Shown: positions 42,700 through 55,165, counted from the stretch's first letter. The stretch is DNA of 64,000 bases from Asterella californica (GCA_036924285.1 JAYKYS010000002.1:8866001-8930000); one strand, 5' to 3'. The notes: generated by a model from the letters alone, not told the origin. Numbers and translations are program-made.

Positions 42700-45069
42700 T
42701 GTCGTGTTGTGGTTCGGCTCCTGTATGAAATTCTCGTGGAACTTAGGTTGTGTTTCTTTTCTATATTTCGTGAATCGTATCGCGTAACTCGCCGAATCGG
42801 TGTGATGAGTGCCACGCTTGTGATTATCTGTTTAAGTGATCGCACGGTAAAGGAACGTGCCAAGTCATCGATCTGTGCGCGTTCATTTCAGTGGTCCTTG
42901 TCGTCGCATTTGTGTATAAAATGGTGAGTCGAAGGTTCATACGACATTCTCTCTCAGCGGTGATTCGTGAGGGTTCTCGGTGGTCTGCATGGAGGAGTAA
43001 AGAACTGCAGGAGTGGTGGTTATGGACGGAGGTTTGTTACCGGCTCCGGATCTTCCTTTCTCGAATCTGTTTCACATCAAGCTTCATTGCATCCACCGTG
43101 ATCACTTTCGACAGTGGTTAGTTACATACTTTGGCGATGGATTCATGAGAAGAGTGATGGAGTTACAGCTTCCGGTGATCCTTCTGATCGTAACATACGG
43201 AGAGACTTGAGATATGACGGTGTACATTTTGTTGTGAGGAACAATGGATCTCAACTATCCATCGAACGTTCCTTTCAACCTTTGGGTCGATGTCCGGTTT
43301 CATTGCAGATCGAAGATCAATCATGAGGCTTGGATCGTGAGAAACTTTGAGCAAAAATATTACAATCGAGTAATAGCTTCACCTTTGTCTTTTGTCGTAC
43401 CTTTAATTGTAGAACGTTTCCAGGTTGTAATACTGACGTTGTATTAGTCCGCGACTCAATCGTTTTCATTCTAGTTGAGCGCTTCTATGTAGTTACGGAC
43501 CGTGAAGAATCCATCGACATATCTGAAGGATTTTCTGAGGTCTTAGAGTCTTGTTGATGTCTTGTGTCTCCTTGGAAGGTAAAAATTCGTTCTAGAGGAA
43601 AAAGTTGAGTGGAGAAAAGACAAAAGTAAAGCTCTTTTTGCTCTTATTGGTCCACTTTTGGACCAATGGTGTTCTATCTGATCCTCGCGACGTTTCTGTG
43701 GTTTCTGGAGACTTCAGAGGTCCATTCACAAAACGAAGGGTATGGTTGGAGAGCACTCGACCGGGGCTACAATCTGGGCTGAAGAATCTGTCGATTTGAT
43801 GGAAGGATGAGGGCGTTATGATCAATTGAGTAGAGGGGGATGAAATTCATACCGACCGCTACGTTTCTGATTGTTCTGAGAGACTCGTGAGGAGTTTTGA
43901 AGCACTGTATGTTGAGTTAAAGAGCTGACGATGTGCTGGTCGTTTTGATATCAATTTAGTCAGGTTCTTGATCGATTTGGATTCTAAACCGACCGATTGA
44001 AGTTGAGAAATACAGACGTGATAAGACGGAAACAGCGAACTATGATAGATATGGATAGTTTGCTATTGCTTAAGTTTTGAGTCGAATTTCTGAGTGAAAC
44101 TTTCCAAGATTGAAGCATGTCTTATCAGTAAAATATTCGGGAAATTTCACCTCAAATGGTCGAGTAGTTTGTTCAGAATCTTGGATCAAATGTACTTGGG
44201 TCTGTAAAGCTCTTAAGTTAGCACAGATTACGATTTGATCCATATCTGAGAATTGGTTTAAAATTTTGACCTCAAGATTGTTCAGGATAGGAGTGAAGGG
44301 TCCAATCAAGCTTCCTGTGAAGTTTGATCATCATTGGTCGACTGGTTTGGAAAGACTGAGGTCTCAAAGTTCGAAGATACTTCTGTTATTAGCAGTTTCA
44401 AGTTTTTCGATATCATCTATTGTCATTTTGGTCATTTTTGAGTAATTTGGAGAGGAGTTTGTTGCTGAAACTGCCATGCTTGCATACAACTCGACATTGG
44501 AGGGTGTGGGGCTGATTTCAGCTCTTGGTGATGAAGGAGAACGGAGTCGACATGAATCTTAAGCCGATGTTTGAGTTCTCGGAGCTGTCAGGTATTACAG
44601 CCGTTGGTGCTATATTGAGATCTGAGTAATGTCTTGGAGCATGCATGCTTTACCTTACTGGAATGCTTGGTAAGCCAGGGTGTATAGCAAGTTGTATCGA
44701 GACTCGATCAAGTTGGTTGAGAGATCTTATATTATCTTTCAGTTGTATCAAATAGAGTTGTGGCGGTCAGACTGATGGGTAGTTAGCGTCGCTGAGAAGT
44801 TGTTAAATCATGCTTCTAGTGATTTAGAGTTACTTGCATGCAGATAGTACAGAGTTGAGTATTTCAGGATTTGTATGTAACACAAATTTATGAGACCGTA
44901 GCAGCTTTTAACCTTGAGTCGAGAGATACAAGATTACTTGTCCGAGAAGAGTAGATAGAGAGCATTAGGGTTGAAGGATCAAGGTTCTGAACCAACCTGT
45001 TCAAGTCACCTACCTCTACACAGCCATATACCCCGTGTATTCCTAGACAGAAAAACACGTTATACGATA
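42700..45069 (+). repeat. 5' LTR of B2
   Basis: 2370 bp, TGTCGTG to GTTATACGATA, inserted in E with ACGG on its left. A TATAAAA near 42915 is conserved in other B LTRs (59866, 61022), but its position about 215 bp from the start would leave an unusually short U3. Confidence 0.92.
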
Positions 45070-45126
45070 GATGGTGAATTCGACGTGAAAGTCTAGAGTG
45101 AGAGGTACCTGCGTGGTTTTGCCACC

Positions 45127-47338
45127 ATGGACGTTGAAGGGTTGGGTCATTACATAGATGAGGCTTCTACATCTGGAGAGGCTCCAAAGGTGACCAAGCT
45201 TTCACGATCTGATATGCGATTGCTTGAGGCATTCGCGTTGGTAATGCAACAACAACAAGCCACTGAACAGAAAGAAGCAATGGCTACTAAAGCCTTACAA
45301 TCTGTTGTGGGGTTGCTAAATCAGTTTGACGGGAAGAACATATCCAAGTACCTAAAGTACTATTCTCGAGAGATGGTGAATACATTTGAGCTTGTTGTCG
45401 TACTTGAACTACGAGAGCATGTGAAGGACATCATCCGATCTCATGGTGCTACATGGGAAGGATTTACTCTTCAACTGAAAGAAGAATATTCTTTAGAGGA
45501 TGCAGACTGAGTGACTAAGAAGTCATTCATGGAGTGGGTAAACAAACCCAACAAAGGACTTGTTGCCACAGAGCTATTTCGAGAGTTTGAGAGACAATTC
45601 CTTCAGTTGTCTTAGATGGAGAAGCTCACATTGGAGAACAACAAGGTGGAGTTGTTTCTGCAAGCAACTAACAATGAATTACAAAGGGAGTTGGAGCTGC
45701 TTCTGGAAGATAGGATGGAAGACAACGGACTCACAATTGACTGGAGAAAAGTCTCTGAAGCAGTGAGTGTACTTGCCAAACGAGAGTATCGGAGAGGGAA
45801 GGTGGTGGAAAGACAAGAAGAGAGACCACCACTGATCATAGTACCTCAAAGGCAACCAATGGTACCCAATGTGCAAGCATCTATTGTGCATGTACCTCAA
45901 GTTCCAGTTCCTACTATTCCTATCTCGAAAGTTGCACCGCAAAGAGATGCTATGGAAGAGTTGGTAAAAGGGATGAGGGACTTGCAGATCAAGTTAGCAA
46001 GGTTGGAAGAGAAGGGAGGAGCACATGATACCAGACTTGCTCCTAAGCAAGATTATGTACAAAGATGCATTTGGTGTGATAGTTCTGATCATGCTCGAAG
46101 AGAGTGTGGTGATTTTGCCAAAACTCTACGAGATGGAGTAGTCTATTGGAAGGAAGGAAAGATTGCTCTGAAAGATAATGGAGAGATGCTTAGAACCAAC
46201 TTCGGGAAAGGAAGAATGAAGCAAATATTGGAGTAGTATCTATCTCAGCATGCTACTACGTCGATAGAAGCTGCTACTTATGAAGTTGAGGTAGTAAGAG
46301 AAAGAAGTGCTTCTAAGAAGCATGGAGATACTCTTGATATGTGGAGTCACGCGGTAAGCACGAACAAAAGGGAAAAAATGGCAAGGAAGGAGTTGCTCAG
46401 AACAGCCACGGCAATCAGGGATGCTATTGGATGGGATGATCCCGTGGATACAATGTCTGTACATGCTTATTTGGCGAAGAGTCAACATGAGGCTCTCATG
46501 GAGGAGAAGTGCAAACGAGATGAAGCAGGCCCTAGCGAAGAGAGAACAGCTCTCAAGAGACAAACAAGAAGAGAAAAGTTCAGACCGAAAATTATGTCTC
46601 TACCAGAGGAGACTATGGAAGAGGTCATATCCTCTACTCTTGAGAAGTCAGAGAAGAGCAGAGGTAAGGAGAAAGGTAAATCTCCTTCATACAAGCTTCA
46701 GTTTGATATTGAAACTGCTACGGATCTGAAAGGAGTACTAGAAGAGAGAGTACTCAATGCTAAGATCGAGTTTACCTTGCGAGAAGTTCTTGGGATTGCC
46801 AAGAAGGAGTTTCATGATGTCATTATTGACACCATCAAGCGAAAAAGACAATTGGCAGAAGAAATCGTTGTGTGTAATGCATTAGACACAAGGATATCAA
46901 AAGAGGAAGAGTTAAAACTAGCTCAATGCTGCATCAACCGCAAGGTTCGGTTTGAGGATGATAGCGATGACAAGGTCTCTAGTCATTACACTACAGGACA
47001 TTGGGCTAGAGCTTCTACCGAAGCCTTAGTGAAGGTAGGAGAGATGACAGATCCGGTGGTTGCTCTCATGATCATGGATCAGAGATCAATATTGTCTCTA
47101 AGGACATCTACAAGCAAGGTGGATGACCTGTTGATATAGATCATGGTTGGATGATCAGACCAGCGAACAACACACGAGGAGAACTCTATGGAGCTTGTCC
47201 TAATGTGAAAGTGAAGGTTGGAGATGTAACTATTGAACAAAACTTTTTTGTTCAAGATAGTACATCATACCCGGTGATACTCGGTCAACCTTACATTACA
47301 ACTGTGAGGATGGAGACCAAGGTTTTGGATGATAGATC
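45127..47338 (+). pseudogene. Gag-protease of B2
   Basis: Starts at ATG 45127, colinear with B1. Stops: TGA 45508 (CGA in B1 and B3), TAG 45613 (CGG in B1), TAG 46234 (GAG in B1). The zinc knuckle CIWCDSSDHARREC is intact near 46067. A loss of one T near 47070, at the Asp codon of the DHGS protease motif, shifts the frame and ends it at 47137. The original frame resumes at 47151 and is cut by A2 at 47338. A short in-frame deletion removes part of the KVPEREM region seen in B1 and B3. Confidence 0.87.
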
Positions 47339-48254
47339 TGTAACAACCTATGTTACACATAGGAAGTTTGTCTATTAGTAAGGTGTTTAGTTATAACTAA
47401 GTGTTGAGAATGTTTATTTGCTGCCAAAGTACTTTAAGGAGGTATCAAGTTAATCATGACTAGCTAAAAGTTAGTTATGGTTAAACTTAGCTGTACTTTT
47501 GGCAGAATTCTGATATTTGCTAAAGAGTGAGCACTACTATCTTGTCATCTTGTCTAAAAAGTAGAAAGGAGGTGGAAAGTATCCCTTATCTCCTTTTTGA
47601 CTTGATATTAGTGGTTGGATTAAAGTTGTGGACTTTGTGGGCATTAAAAACAAGAAGAGATTCCACATGTTTCCTTTTTAGTGGGTCCTAGTGTAGAAGG
47701 AGGGTGGAAATTCGAGATTCCTTGAGAATATTCCAGAATCCTTCTAGAAGTTGTTGACTTTGAAGGAATAAGCCCATGTGAAAAGGTAAGAAGCCCATGT
47801 GATTAATGCTTTTACCTTAAATAATATCTTAGTAAAACCTGGTAAAAGTAGTTACGGCTGAGTTACCAGAGGGTATCAAAATAAAAACCTAGAATGTATA
47901 AATAGAGGAGTAGAGAAGAGCTCCTCATCCTTGTTTTCACATCGTCGTAATGACAACTTGAGTAATATAAAGAGTGGGGGATATTTGTAGCATGTGAGAA
48001 CTTGAGAGACGTCATTAGAATGGAGGATTTTAGTTGATGAGTTTATAGAGATTTTTAGTTGATAAGTTTGTGGGTGTATGAATGAGTGAACTTAGCATTT
48101 TTCCTTTCAAGTTCATGGTGTGCTTCCATCAAAGCCATCAGAGGCGACCCCTGAGTGAGAGACAGGTCCGACATTTGCAGATTCATCGGTGGCGATCGTG
48201 GAGGTTGAGAGATCAAGGGGGGTAGTTGATCGATGAGATCGTGGAGGGTTTACA
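47339..48254 (+). repeat. 5' LTR of A2
   Basis: 916 bp, TGTAAC to GGTTTACA. The TATA box is at 47897-47905. It differs from the 3' LTR at about nine positions plus a small deletion in the first 290 bp, mostly transitions. It includes the palindrome TTAGTTATAACTAA at 47387-47400. Confidence 0.93.
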
Positions 48255-48299
48255 TTTTTTATTTCGTTGCCGGGACCTCACTTGAAGGGATCATTGAAA

Positions 48300-48470
48300 A
48301 TGTTTAGAGTTAAGTTATATATTAGACAAAAAGAGATTATGAGAGAACACATGGAGAGAACGTTGGGAGGAGAGAGAGCTAACGCGATGTTAGCAACATT
48401 AGAACTTTTCGTGTATCCCGTAGTGATGTATGACGCATTCGAAGTCATACTTTACATCTTGTTCACTTAG
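48300..48470 (+). CDS. Small LTR-proximal ORF of A2 (56 residues)
   Basis: Counterpart of 3628-3804, starting MFRVKLYIRQKEIM, two residues shorter by an in-frame indel. It lies 45 bp after the LTR. Function unknown; weak support as a real protein. Confidence 0.4.
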   Translation: MFRVKLYIRQKEIMREHMERTLGGERANAMLATLELFVYPVVMYDAFEVILYILFT

Positions 48471-48479
48471 AAAGGGTTT

Positions 48480-48975
48480 GAGGAGAGTTGAAAGAGGGTG
48501 CAACAAGAGTTGTAAAGAAAGGAAGAGAGAAAAGTTATTAGAGGAGAGAAATTTGTGAGTTTAGAAATTCTGTTCTCTGGAAAATTTGTACAGTCGCTGT
48601 CAACTTTTCTGTGAATTTTATTTTCCTGAAAAACTTTCCAGTGTTTTAGATTGGCTAATAACCTATCTAGGACAAAATAAATCATAGGAAAAGATGGTCT
48701 AGAGAGGGAGCAATGAATTTTCAAAGTTGAGGGGGTCTATTCGTGATAGTTGAGGAACTCTGTTCTCTGGAAAAACTTTACAGTCATTGTCAAATTTTCT
48801 GTGAATTTTATTTTCCTGAGAAACTTTTCGGTGTTTTAGATTGGCTGATAAGCTATCTAGGACAACAAAAATCAAGAGAAAAGGTGGTATGGAGAGAGAG
48901 CCATGTATTTTCAAAGTTGAGGGGGTTAAAAGTCATGAGAGAAGTGAAAATATACAAATTTCAGTTCTTTGAAAA
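48480..48975 (+). repeat. Imperfect tandem repeats in the A2 leader
   Basis: TGTTCTCTGG occurs at 48571 and 48761, 190 bp apart, each followed by an ACAGTC motif, TTTCTGTGAATTTTATTTTC and GTGTTTTAGATTGGCT. A partial third unit begins near 48962. The array is shared with A1. Confidence 0.8.
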
Positions 48976-49141
48976 TGTGTACAGTCAGCACCATCTCTTT
49001 TGATTAAGGAATTTTCTATTGAAACTTCATTAGTTAGTAGCTTGGAGGTTGAGCTACTAGAGATCACAAAAATCTTGAAGAGATTTCTTACCGATTAAAA
49101 GATATACGGTTCGACATACAAGGAAGTCTTGATAATACGTC

Positions 49142-49459
49142 ATGGGGAATCCAGTTCGAGTGCCAAGGTTGAAAAAGAGACGTTTGGGAGTTAGAACGGA
49201 GACGGAAAGGCCAACGTTAAGTATGGAGGCGTTACGATCAAGCATCTATTGCAGTTGGGGTGCCATTTTTGCTTTATATAAAGAAGCTTCTGCGAGCATC
49301 GGCGCAGATGTGAAGAAAGTTGAGTTCAAAGTATCATTCACGGTGGAGGCCACGAATGCTCCTGGCGAAGTAGAGTGTGATCCTTACAAAAGTGACTTTA
49401 AGATGTCTGCTAGGATCAGTACAGACGATGGTCATGAGGATATTATCATGGACTCTTAA
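49142..49459 (+). CDS. Conserved 105-residue leader ORF of family A (A2 copy)
   Basis: Same start, stop and length as 2634-2951, with four amino-acid differences and six silent ones. Basic N-terminus (RLKKRRLGVR), then a mixed region containing IYCSWGAIFALYKEAS and an acidic C-terminus. Located 0.9 kb after the LTR and upstream of the zinc-knuckle ORF. No homologue recognised. The excess of silent changes is the best evidence in the window for a selected, undescribed protein. Confidence 0.65.
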   Translation: MGNPVRVPRLKKRRLGVRTETERPTLSMEALRSSIYCSWGAIFALYKEASASIGADVKKVEFKVSFTVEATNAPGEVECDPYKSDFKMSARISTDDGHEDIIMDS

Positions 49460-49597
49460 TTTTAGATTGGATTTTAATTCGTGTATAGCATGTATAATAC
49501 ACGATTTTCAGTATAAAGCTCGAAAGAGTTAAGAAAGTGATGTAGAGTTATTTTCTTCAAAGATATTTTGTCCACTTAATGGTTGAGAAGGTGCAAC

Positions 49598-50074
49598 ATG
49601 AGTGGAAGTTCAAAAGATTGGAAAGTTAGACTTAGAAACCTTCCTCAAGGTTTAGATGTCATAGTAAGCGTCGGAGAGAGCTCGAAAGAGATTATCGTTG
49701 AGTTTGAGAACCCTAGTACAAAACCTCAAGTAGAGTCTCCGAGGAGAAGAGTAGAAACCGACTTGTGGTGTTATTTCTGTAGAGGGTTGGGACATAAAGT
49801 AGTGAATTGTCCAACTAGAATCAAAACCGAGAGAGCTAAAGGGAAGCGGGAGTTTATTGATTTAAGTCTTCGAGTGGGTCCATCGTCACCAACGCCAATT
49901 CATCTTCTAGGAGAAGATCTTTGTCTAAGTTGTGGAGTGGGTGATCTATCAAGAGGACACAAGTGCGTCGATGTGGCCGCCCTACTTACGTCAGTAGTCG
50001 AGAAATTAGACGAGACTCAAAGAGTTGAGACGGAGAAGTTGTCGACTTCAAAAGAGGACTCGGCTGAGTTGTGA
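49598..50074 (+). CDS. Zinc-knuckle leader ORF of A2
   Basis: About 158 residues from ATG 49598. Zinc knuckle C-Y-F-C ... GLGHKVVNC (CX2CX4HX4C), then a second Cys/His cluster CLSCGVGDLSRGHKC, then a charged C-terminus. A1 has the first part but is frameshifted by a minisatellite. It sits directly upstream of gag; the two may once have been one protein, since an overlapping frame (50025-50324) is continuous with the second cluster in A1 after a deletion there. Role, probably RNA or DNA binding, is inferred from the fingers only. Confidence 0.55.
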   Translation: MSGSSKDWKVRLRNLPQGLDVIVSVGESSKEIIVEFENPSTKPQVESPRRRVETDLWCYFCRGLGHKVVNCPTRIKTERAKGKREFIDLSLRVGPSSPTPIHLLGEDLCLSCGVGDLSRGHKCVDVAALLTSVVEKLDETQRVETEKLSTSKEDSAEL

Positions 50075-50301
50075 TGGAGATCGTCATTCAGATGGTGGAG
50101 AAGACAGTGATGCGACTCAGGCTCATGATTACCTAGGGAGAAGAGATGGCACAAGAGGTGTTGTTACAACCATTTCCTTTCATTTTACCTATGGTAGATT
50201 ACTCGCGAATGGAATTGATGATGTTCGTACTCTTTTAGCGAGTAGTTATTGCACAAAAATTAGAAGGGTAGAAAGAATAGTTACAAGATGGAGAGTTACC
50301 A

Positions 50302-52335
50302 GTGTTTCAGGGGAAGGACAATGAAGATGTAGAACCATTTGTACGAGACTTCAAAAGGGGTTGCATCGGAAACAACGTAAGAAGGAAGGAAGAATGGGTG
50401 TTGTTACTGCCAGAGTTTTTAGAAGATTTTGCTCTTACGTGGTATGAAGACCGAGTGAAGAGCCAGACACCTGGTGCAGTTGAGGACACATGGGAGACGT
50501 TGAGTAATGCACTCATCGAAGAATTTCTTCCAGAAGAGAGTTATGAGAAGCTCATGGTGGAGCTTACTCATTTGAAGCAACGGGACGACGAGAAAGTTCG
50601 GCAATATGCCGAAAGGGTGGATAAGTTGGAGCAATGGTTCCGAACGGTCCTACGGAAGAGTGGAGACAATGTGGAGTTAACGATGACGGGGATTGGAGCA
50701 GTATTGACCAAGAACTTGGTGGGAGGGTTGAGGCCTTCAATTCGAACCCAAGTGAGGTACGAGAAACCAACAACCAAAGCGGAGGCCATCAAGATTGCGA
50801 CAAATATGGAAGAGAGTTTGGATGAAGGAGATATCATCCAACCTCATCATGCTGCTCTGGTGTCAACTCCGACTCCTAGTGTAGCCACAACGATCGCACC
50901 TGCACCATCACAATTGGTGTTTGCTTCAACGTCAACTCCTACTCCAACGGTGGTGCCAAGACCGTTTGTCCCAACAACGATGTCTACTGCCACCTCTGAT
51001 TTTCATGCCGAGCTGAAGATCATCACCGATACTCTTGCGGATCTCAAGATAAACGTGGTGCAGTTACGAGAATGGAGAAACAAAGGTGGAGGAGGAGGTC
51101 AAAGAGGTTACGACAACAATCCCAACCGAGGAAATCAAGATAACTTTGGAGGCAACCAAGGTAACTTTGGAGGAATCACTTGTTGGACGTGTGGAGGTTC
51201 TCATTTCCAGCGAAATTGTCTTAACAACGGAGCAAGAGGTGCCGAAGCTGTCAGAATGAATGTGGGTGGAGGAAATCCATCACAAGGACAAGACAAGGGG
51301 GTGGCTACTATCGATGTCGTGCGAGATCCCATCTACGAGAAAGGAGAGAGTTCAAACTCTTCTCATGCACCGGTGGAGCTTTTAGCTCAAGAAAGAAAAA
51401 GAACTCGATTTTCTGATGAACTGGTTTTCATGGAGAAGTCAGCAAGTAAAAGTACTCGTTCAAGTAATGTTTCGAGTACACCAAGGGAGCCAAGAAGGAA
51501 GCTAGGGATGGCAGATTTCACCATTTCATCTTCCCAAGCGGGATATGATGTGGTTGAAGATGTGGGTGCTCAAAAAGCCAACATCACTGTTGGACAACTG
51601 ATCGCACTTAATCCCAGCTTACGAAGGGAACTCAGAGGAGGACTGAGTTCTAAGAGAAGCAAGAAGAAGAAACCCAAGAGCAAGACCTCAAATTCTGTGG
51701 GAGTTGGTGTGGTGGATGTGCATGCTTCAGAGGTATGCACTAGGGCTTCAAAGATTGAAGTCCGGTTGAATGATCACTACGTCTTTGACGTATTGGTGGA
51801 TGGAGGGTCGGTTGTAAATGCCATATCGGAGAGGTTGATGAAGAAGTTGGGGATGGAACCAACTCGCCCGGCTAGCATTGTCGTGGGGATGGCTAACAAG
51901 CAACGGGTAAGACCTCTTGGTGTGTTAGAGAAGGTGGTCGTGTCTGTGAGGGGAGTTCAAACATTGATGTCCTTTCAAGTGTTAAAGGACTCTTGTTATG
52001 ATTTGCTCTTAGGTAGGCCTTGGTTGAGAGCTGTGCGCACCACTGATAGGTGGCACAAGGGATACTTACGGATTGGGCCTAGAGATCATAGAGTGATAGT
52101 ACCTCTCTCGGGTGTTGGAGTTGTGACTTCTGACTCTGATAGACCCACTAGTGACTACTGGGAATCTGATACGGAGGACTATCAGAGTGTCTCAGAAGTA
52201 GATACCGGAGATTCTTACGATCAAGAATCCTCGTCTGAGGACGAAGGATTTGGTCGAGATGAATCACTACATCAGCTTAGTGCTATTGACTTGTTGCCTC
52301 GACCAGAGAGAAAGATCATGACAAAGAAGAGTTGA
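50302..52335 (+). CDS. Gag-protease polyprotein of A2, start codon lost
   Basis: 677 codons without a stop. Gag domain at about 1-170, Pro/Thr-rich linker, Gly/Asn-rich stretch, zinc knuckle CX2CX3HX4C at 294-306, a Lys-rich segment (SKRSKKKKPKSK), and a retropepsin-like domain with D500-G-G-S and LLLGRPWL. The acidic Ser-rich C-terminus ends at TGA 52333. The A1 start ATG has a counterpart at 50289, but a one-base loss between it and 50302 puts it out of frame, so this copy probably cannot start gag normally. Pol follows in the -1 frame. Confidence 0.82.
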   Translation: MFQGKDNEDVEPFVRDFKRGCIGNNVRRKEEWVLLLPEFLEDFALTWYEDRVKSQTPGAVEDTWETLSNALIEEFLPEESYEKLMVELTHLKQRDDEKVRQYAERVDKLEQWFRTVLRKSGDNVELTMTGIGAVLTKNLVGGLRPSIRTQVRYEKPTTKAEAIKIATNMEESLDEGDIIQPHHAALVSTPTPSVATTIAPAPSQLVFASTSTPTPTVVPRPFVPTTMSTATSDFHAELKIITDTLADLKINVVQLREWRNKGGGGGQRGYDNNPNRGNQDNFGGNQGNFGGITCWTCGGSHFQRNCLNNGARGAEAVRMNVGGGNPSQGQDKGVATIDVVRDPIYEKGESSNSSHAPVELLAQERKRTRFSDELVFMEKSASKSTRSSNVSSTPREPRRKLGMADFTISSSQAGYDVVEDVGAQKANITVGQLIALNPSLRRELRGGLSSKRSKKKKPKSKTSNSVGVGVVDVHASEVCTRASKIEVRLNDHYVFDVLVDGGSVVNAISERLMKKLGMEPTRPASIVVGMANKQRVRPLGVLEKVVVSVRGVQTLMSFQVLKDSCYDLLLGRPWLRAVRTTDRWHKGYLRIGPRDHRVIVPLSGVGVVTSDSDRPTSDYWESDTEDYQSVSEVDTGDSYDQESSSEDEGFGRDESLHQLSAIDLLPRPERKIMTKKS

Positions 52336-55165
52336 GTGAGGCAGAGATTGTGAGAAGACTCTCTACCCTGAAGTTTGGTATCAATGTCACTCAAGAGGAG
52401 AAAAGTAGATTCCTAGATATATTTCGAAAATATATCCATGTGTTTGCTTTCAGCTACAAGGATTTGAAGGAGGTGACTCTCGAGACTCATCGAATCGAAT
52501 TGGAGGAGAACGCAAGACCAGTTCGATAGAAGCAGAGAAGGGTCAATCCTACAACAGCGATGATGGTCAAGGAGGAGATAGACAAGTTGAGGGAGGCGAG
52601 TTTCATCTACGAGGTGGAGAACTCAGAATGGGTTTCACCCATTGTGATTGTCAAGAAGAAGAATGGTAAGCTGCGAGTGTGCACAGACTATAAGAAGCTG
52701 AATGCAGTTACCAAGAAGGATTATTATCCTCTACCATTTACAGATGAGATTTTGGAGGAAGTTGCTGGTCATGAGTGGTACAGCTTTGGTGATGGTTATA
52801 GTGGATACAACCAGATCAAGATAGCACAGGAGTACCAGCAGTTGACTACTTTCACTACTCCTTGGGGAACATTTGCATTTCGAGTGATGTCATTCGGACT
52901 GTGTAATGCTCCGGTCACGTTTCAGAGGTTCATGAATAAGATGTTCGAACTATTCATAGGGAAGTTTGTTCGTGATTTCATTGATGATTTCTGTGTGTAC
53001 GAAAGAAAGGAGGACCACTTTGATCATGTGATCAAAGTTTTGCAGCGGTTGCAGCAAGCTAACGCTTCTTTGAATCTAGAGAAGTGCATCTTTGGCTGCG
53101 AAGAAGGTCTGCTGTTAGGACACATCATTTCCAAGAAGGGGATTGCGGTAGATCTTGAGAAGGTGAAGAAGATTGTGGATCTTCCATTTCCAATCAACTT
53201 GACAAAGTTGAGACAGTTTCTTGGGATGGTTGGATATTATCGTAGGTTTGTCTTTTCCTTCTCAAACAAAGCAATAGCTTTGACTATGTACATGAAGAAG
53301 GGAGTTGATTTTGACTTGATAGTGCATGATCAGAAGGCAAAGGAAGCATTTGAGGAGCTGAAAAAGGCATTGGTGACAGCTCCTATACTTGCTAAACCTG
53401 AGTGGAGTAAAGCATTTATTATACCGATGCCTCCAATGTAACTATCGGGTGTACATTAAGTCAGTTAGATGAAGATGGGCATGATCATCTTATAGCTTAT
53501 GCTAGTAGACAGATGGTGCCAGCGGAGAAGAATTACTCCGTGACTGAACGAGAAGGATTAGCGATGATCTTTGGATTGAAGAAATTCTGACATTACTTGC
53601 TAGGAAGGAAATTTTCCATAGTCACAGATCACAAGGCTTTAAAGTATATCTTTAATAAGCCTAATGCCGAAGGTCGTATTGCCCGTTGGAAGATCTTTCT
53701 AACAGAATACGATTACGTGATCGAAGATAGACCAGGAAAAAAGCATGCGAATGCTGATCCTTTGTCGAGGGCTTATGATGATGAGGGAGAAGAACCGTTT
53801 GATGATTCATTTCCAGACGAACATTTGATGACTATCACAAGCATTGAGGAGATACCGGACGAGTACAAGGAAATCTGGAGTTTCCTTGCAGATGGCTCTT
53901 TTCCAGAAGGTATGCATACCCGAGAACGTAACGCGTTGATCAAGAGATGCAAACCTTACACCATGGTGGAGGGAATTCTGTTTCATCAAGGAGCAGATGG
54001 GTTACTAAAGAGAGCAGTTGGTCAGAAGGAGGCATTCAAGCTAATGTACGAGTTTCACGACGGAACTGTTTGCGAAGGTCACTTTGCTGGTAAGATAACA
54101 GCCTTCAAGATTTTGGATGCGGGTTACCACTGGAGAGGGATTTTCAAAGAGTGTTTAGACTATTGCAAAACTTGCGACGTATGTCAAACATTTGCTCTGA
54201 AGTCTACTAGAACACCTCCGTTAAGATCAATTCCCGTGTTAGGACCATTTGAGAAGTGTGGTATTGACTTTGTAGGTCCTCTTAATAAGACACCTCGAGA
54301 CAATAGATACATTGTAGTCGCCACTGACTATTGTACCAAGTGGGTAGAGGCTAGACCTTTGAGAGAGACCAATGAAACAGAAGTCGGTAGATTCCTATGG
54401 GAGAGGATCATCACAAGATTTGGATGTCCATTAGAGTTGGTTTCGGATAGAGGAGGAGAGTTTGTAGGGAGCATGACTACTGCTATGCTACAACACTTTT
54501 CTATCAAGGCACGAGAAACGACCTCATACAAACCAAATGCTAATGGTCTTGCGGAGAAGACCAATCTTACACTTTGTGTGATGCTCGTCAAAGATACTGG
54601 TGTTGAGACTGCGAAACATACTTGGGATAAGAGACTACATGCCATCTTATGGGAGTATCGAACGACAACAAAGACTTCTACTGGGTACTCTCTATTTCGA
54701 CTGGTTTATGGAGTGGAGTCCAAGTTGCCGATCCAATTCGAATTGGATATTTTTTAAACCATTCAACGAAAGTTGAAGAGGTCGAGGGGAGAAGACGTGG
54801 TCAAGTCAAGAAGGGAGCAACTCATGGAGTTGGAAGAGACCCGAGCGATAGCAATGATCCGGATGGAACGAGCTCAAGCGTATCAAAAGAAGAGTTACGA
54901 CAAACGTTTGGGCAAGAGGGAGGTAAAACCTTTTCAAGTCGGAGATTGGGTTATGTTGTATGATGCTATCAGATTCAAGAGGGTTAGGAAGAAGTTTCTT
55001 CCTAGATATTTTGGTCCTTTTGTTGTAGATAAGGTGTGGAGCAACTTCACATATGACCTTCAGGAGTTGGGAGGAAGGAGATTCGATCGGATCAACCATG
55101 ACAAGTTGAAGTTGTTTCATCGACGAAAGTTCTCTCTTCACTCCGAGGACGGAGCGAAAATTTAG
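52332..55165 (+). pseudogene. Pol of A2: reverse transcriptase, RNase H, integrase
   Basis: Reverse transcriptase: motif A FGDGYSGYNQI, FGLCNAP, catalytic F-I-D-D (residues 140-143 counted from 52560). RNase H: YTDAS, REGLA, TDHKAL and NADPLSR all keep their acidic residues. Integrase, counted from 53597: H154, H162, C193, C196; D224, D284, E320 with 35 residues between the last two; then a GPF-type C-terminal domain (RYFGPFVVDKV). Breaks: TAG 52527 (Gln expected), a frameshift near 53430, TGA 53588 (Arg expected), TAA 54755. FGLCNAP and the GPF end without a chromodomain fit Athila/Tat. Confidence 0.9.

Noticed and set aside
42910..42920. TATAAAA of the B LTR as the transcription promoter
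   Set aside because: Conserved in all B LTRs but only about 215 bp from the LTR start, leaving about 2.1 kb for R and U5; too uncertain to annotate as a promoter.
48480..48975. Repeat array considered as a CRISPR-like or satellite array
   Set aside because: Only two to three diverged 190-bp units, no short constant repeat with unique spacers, inside a retrotransposon leader of a plant-type genome.
52320..52340. Programmed frameshift between gag-pro and pol of A2
   Set aside because: Pol is in the -1 frame here, but there is no slippery run at the TGA and no second copy covering the junction; a simple indel is equally likely.
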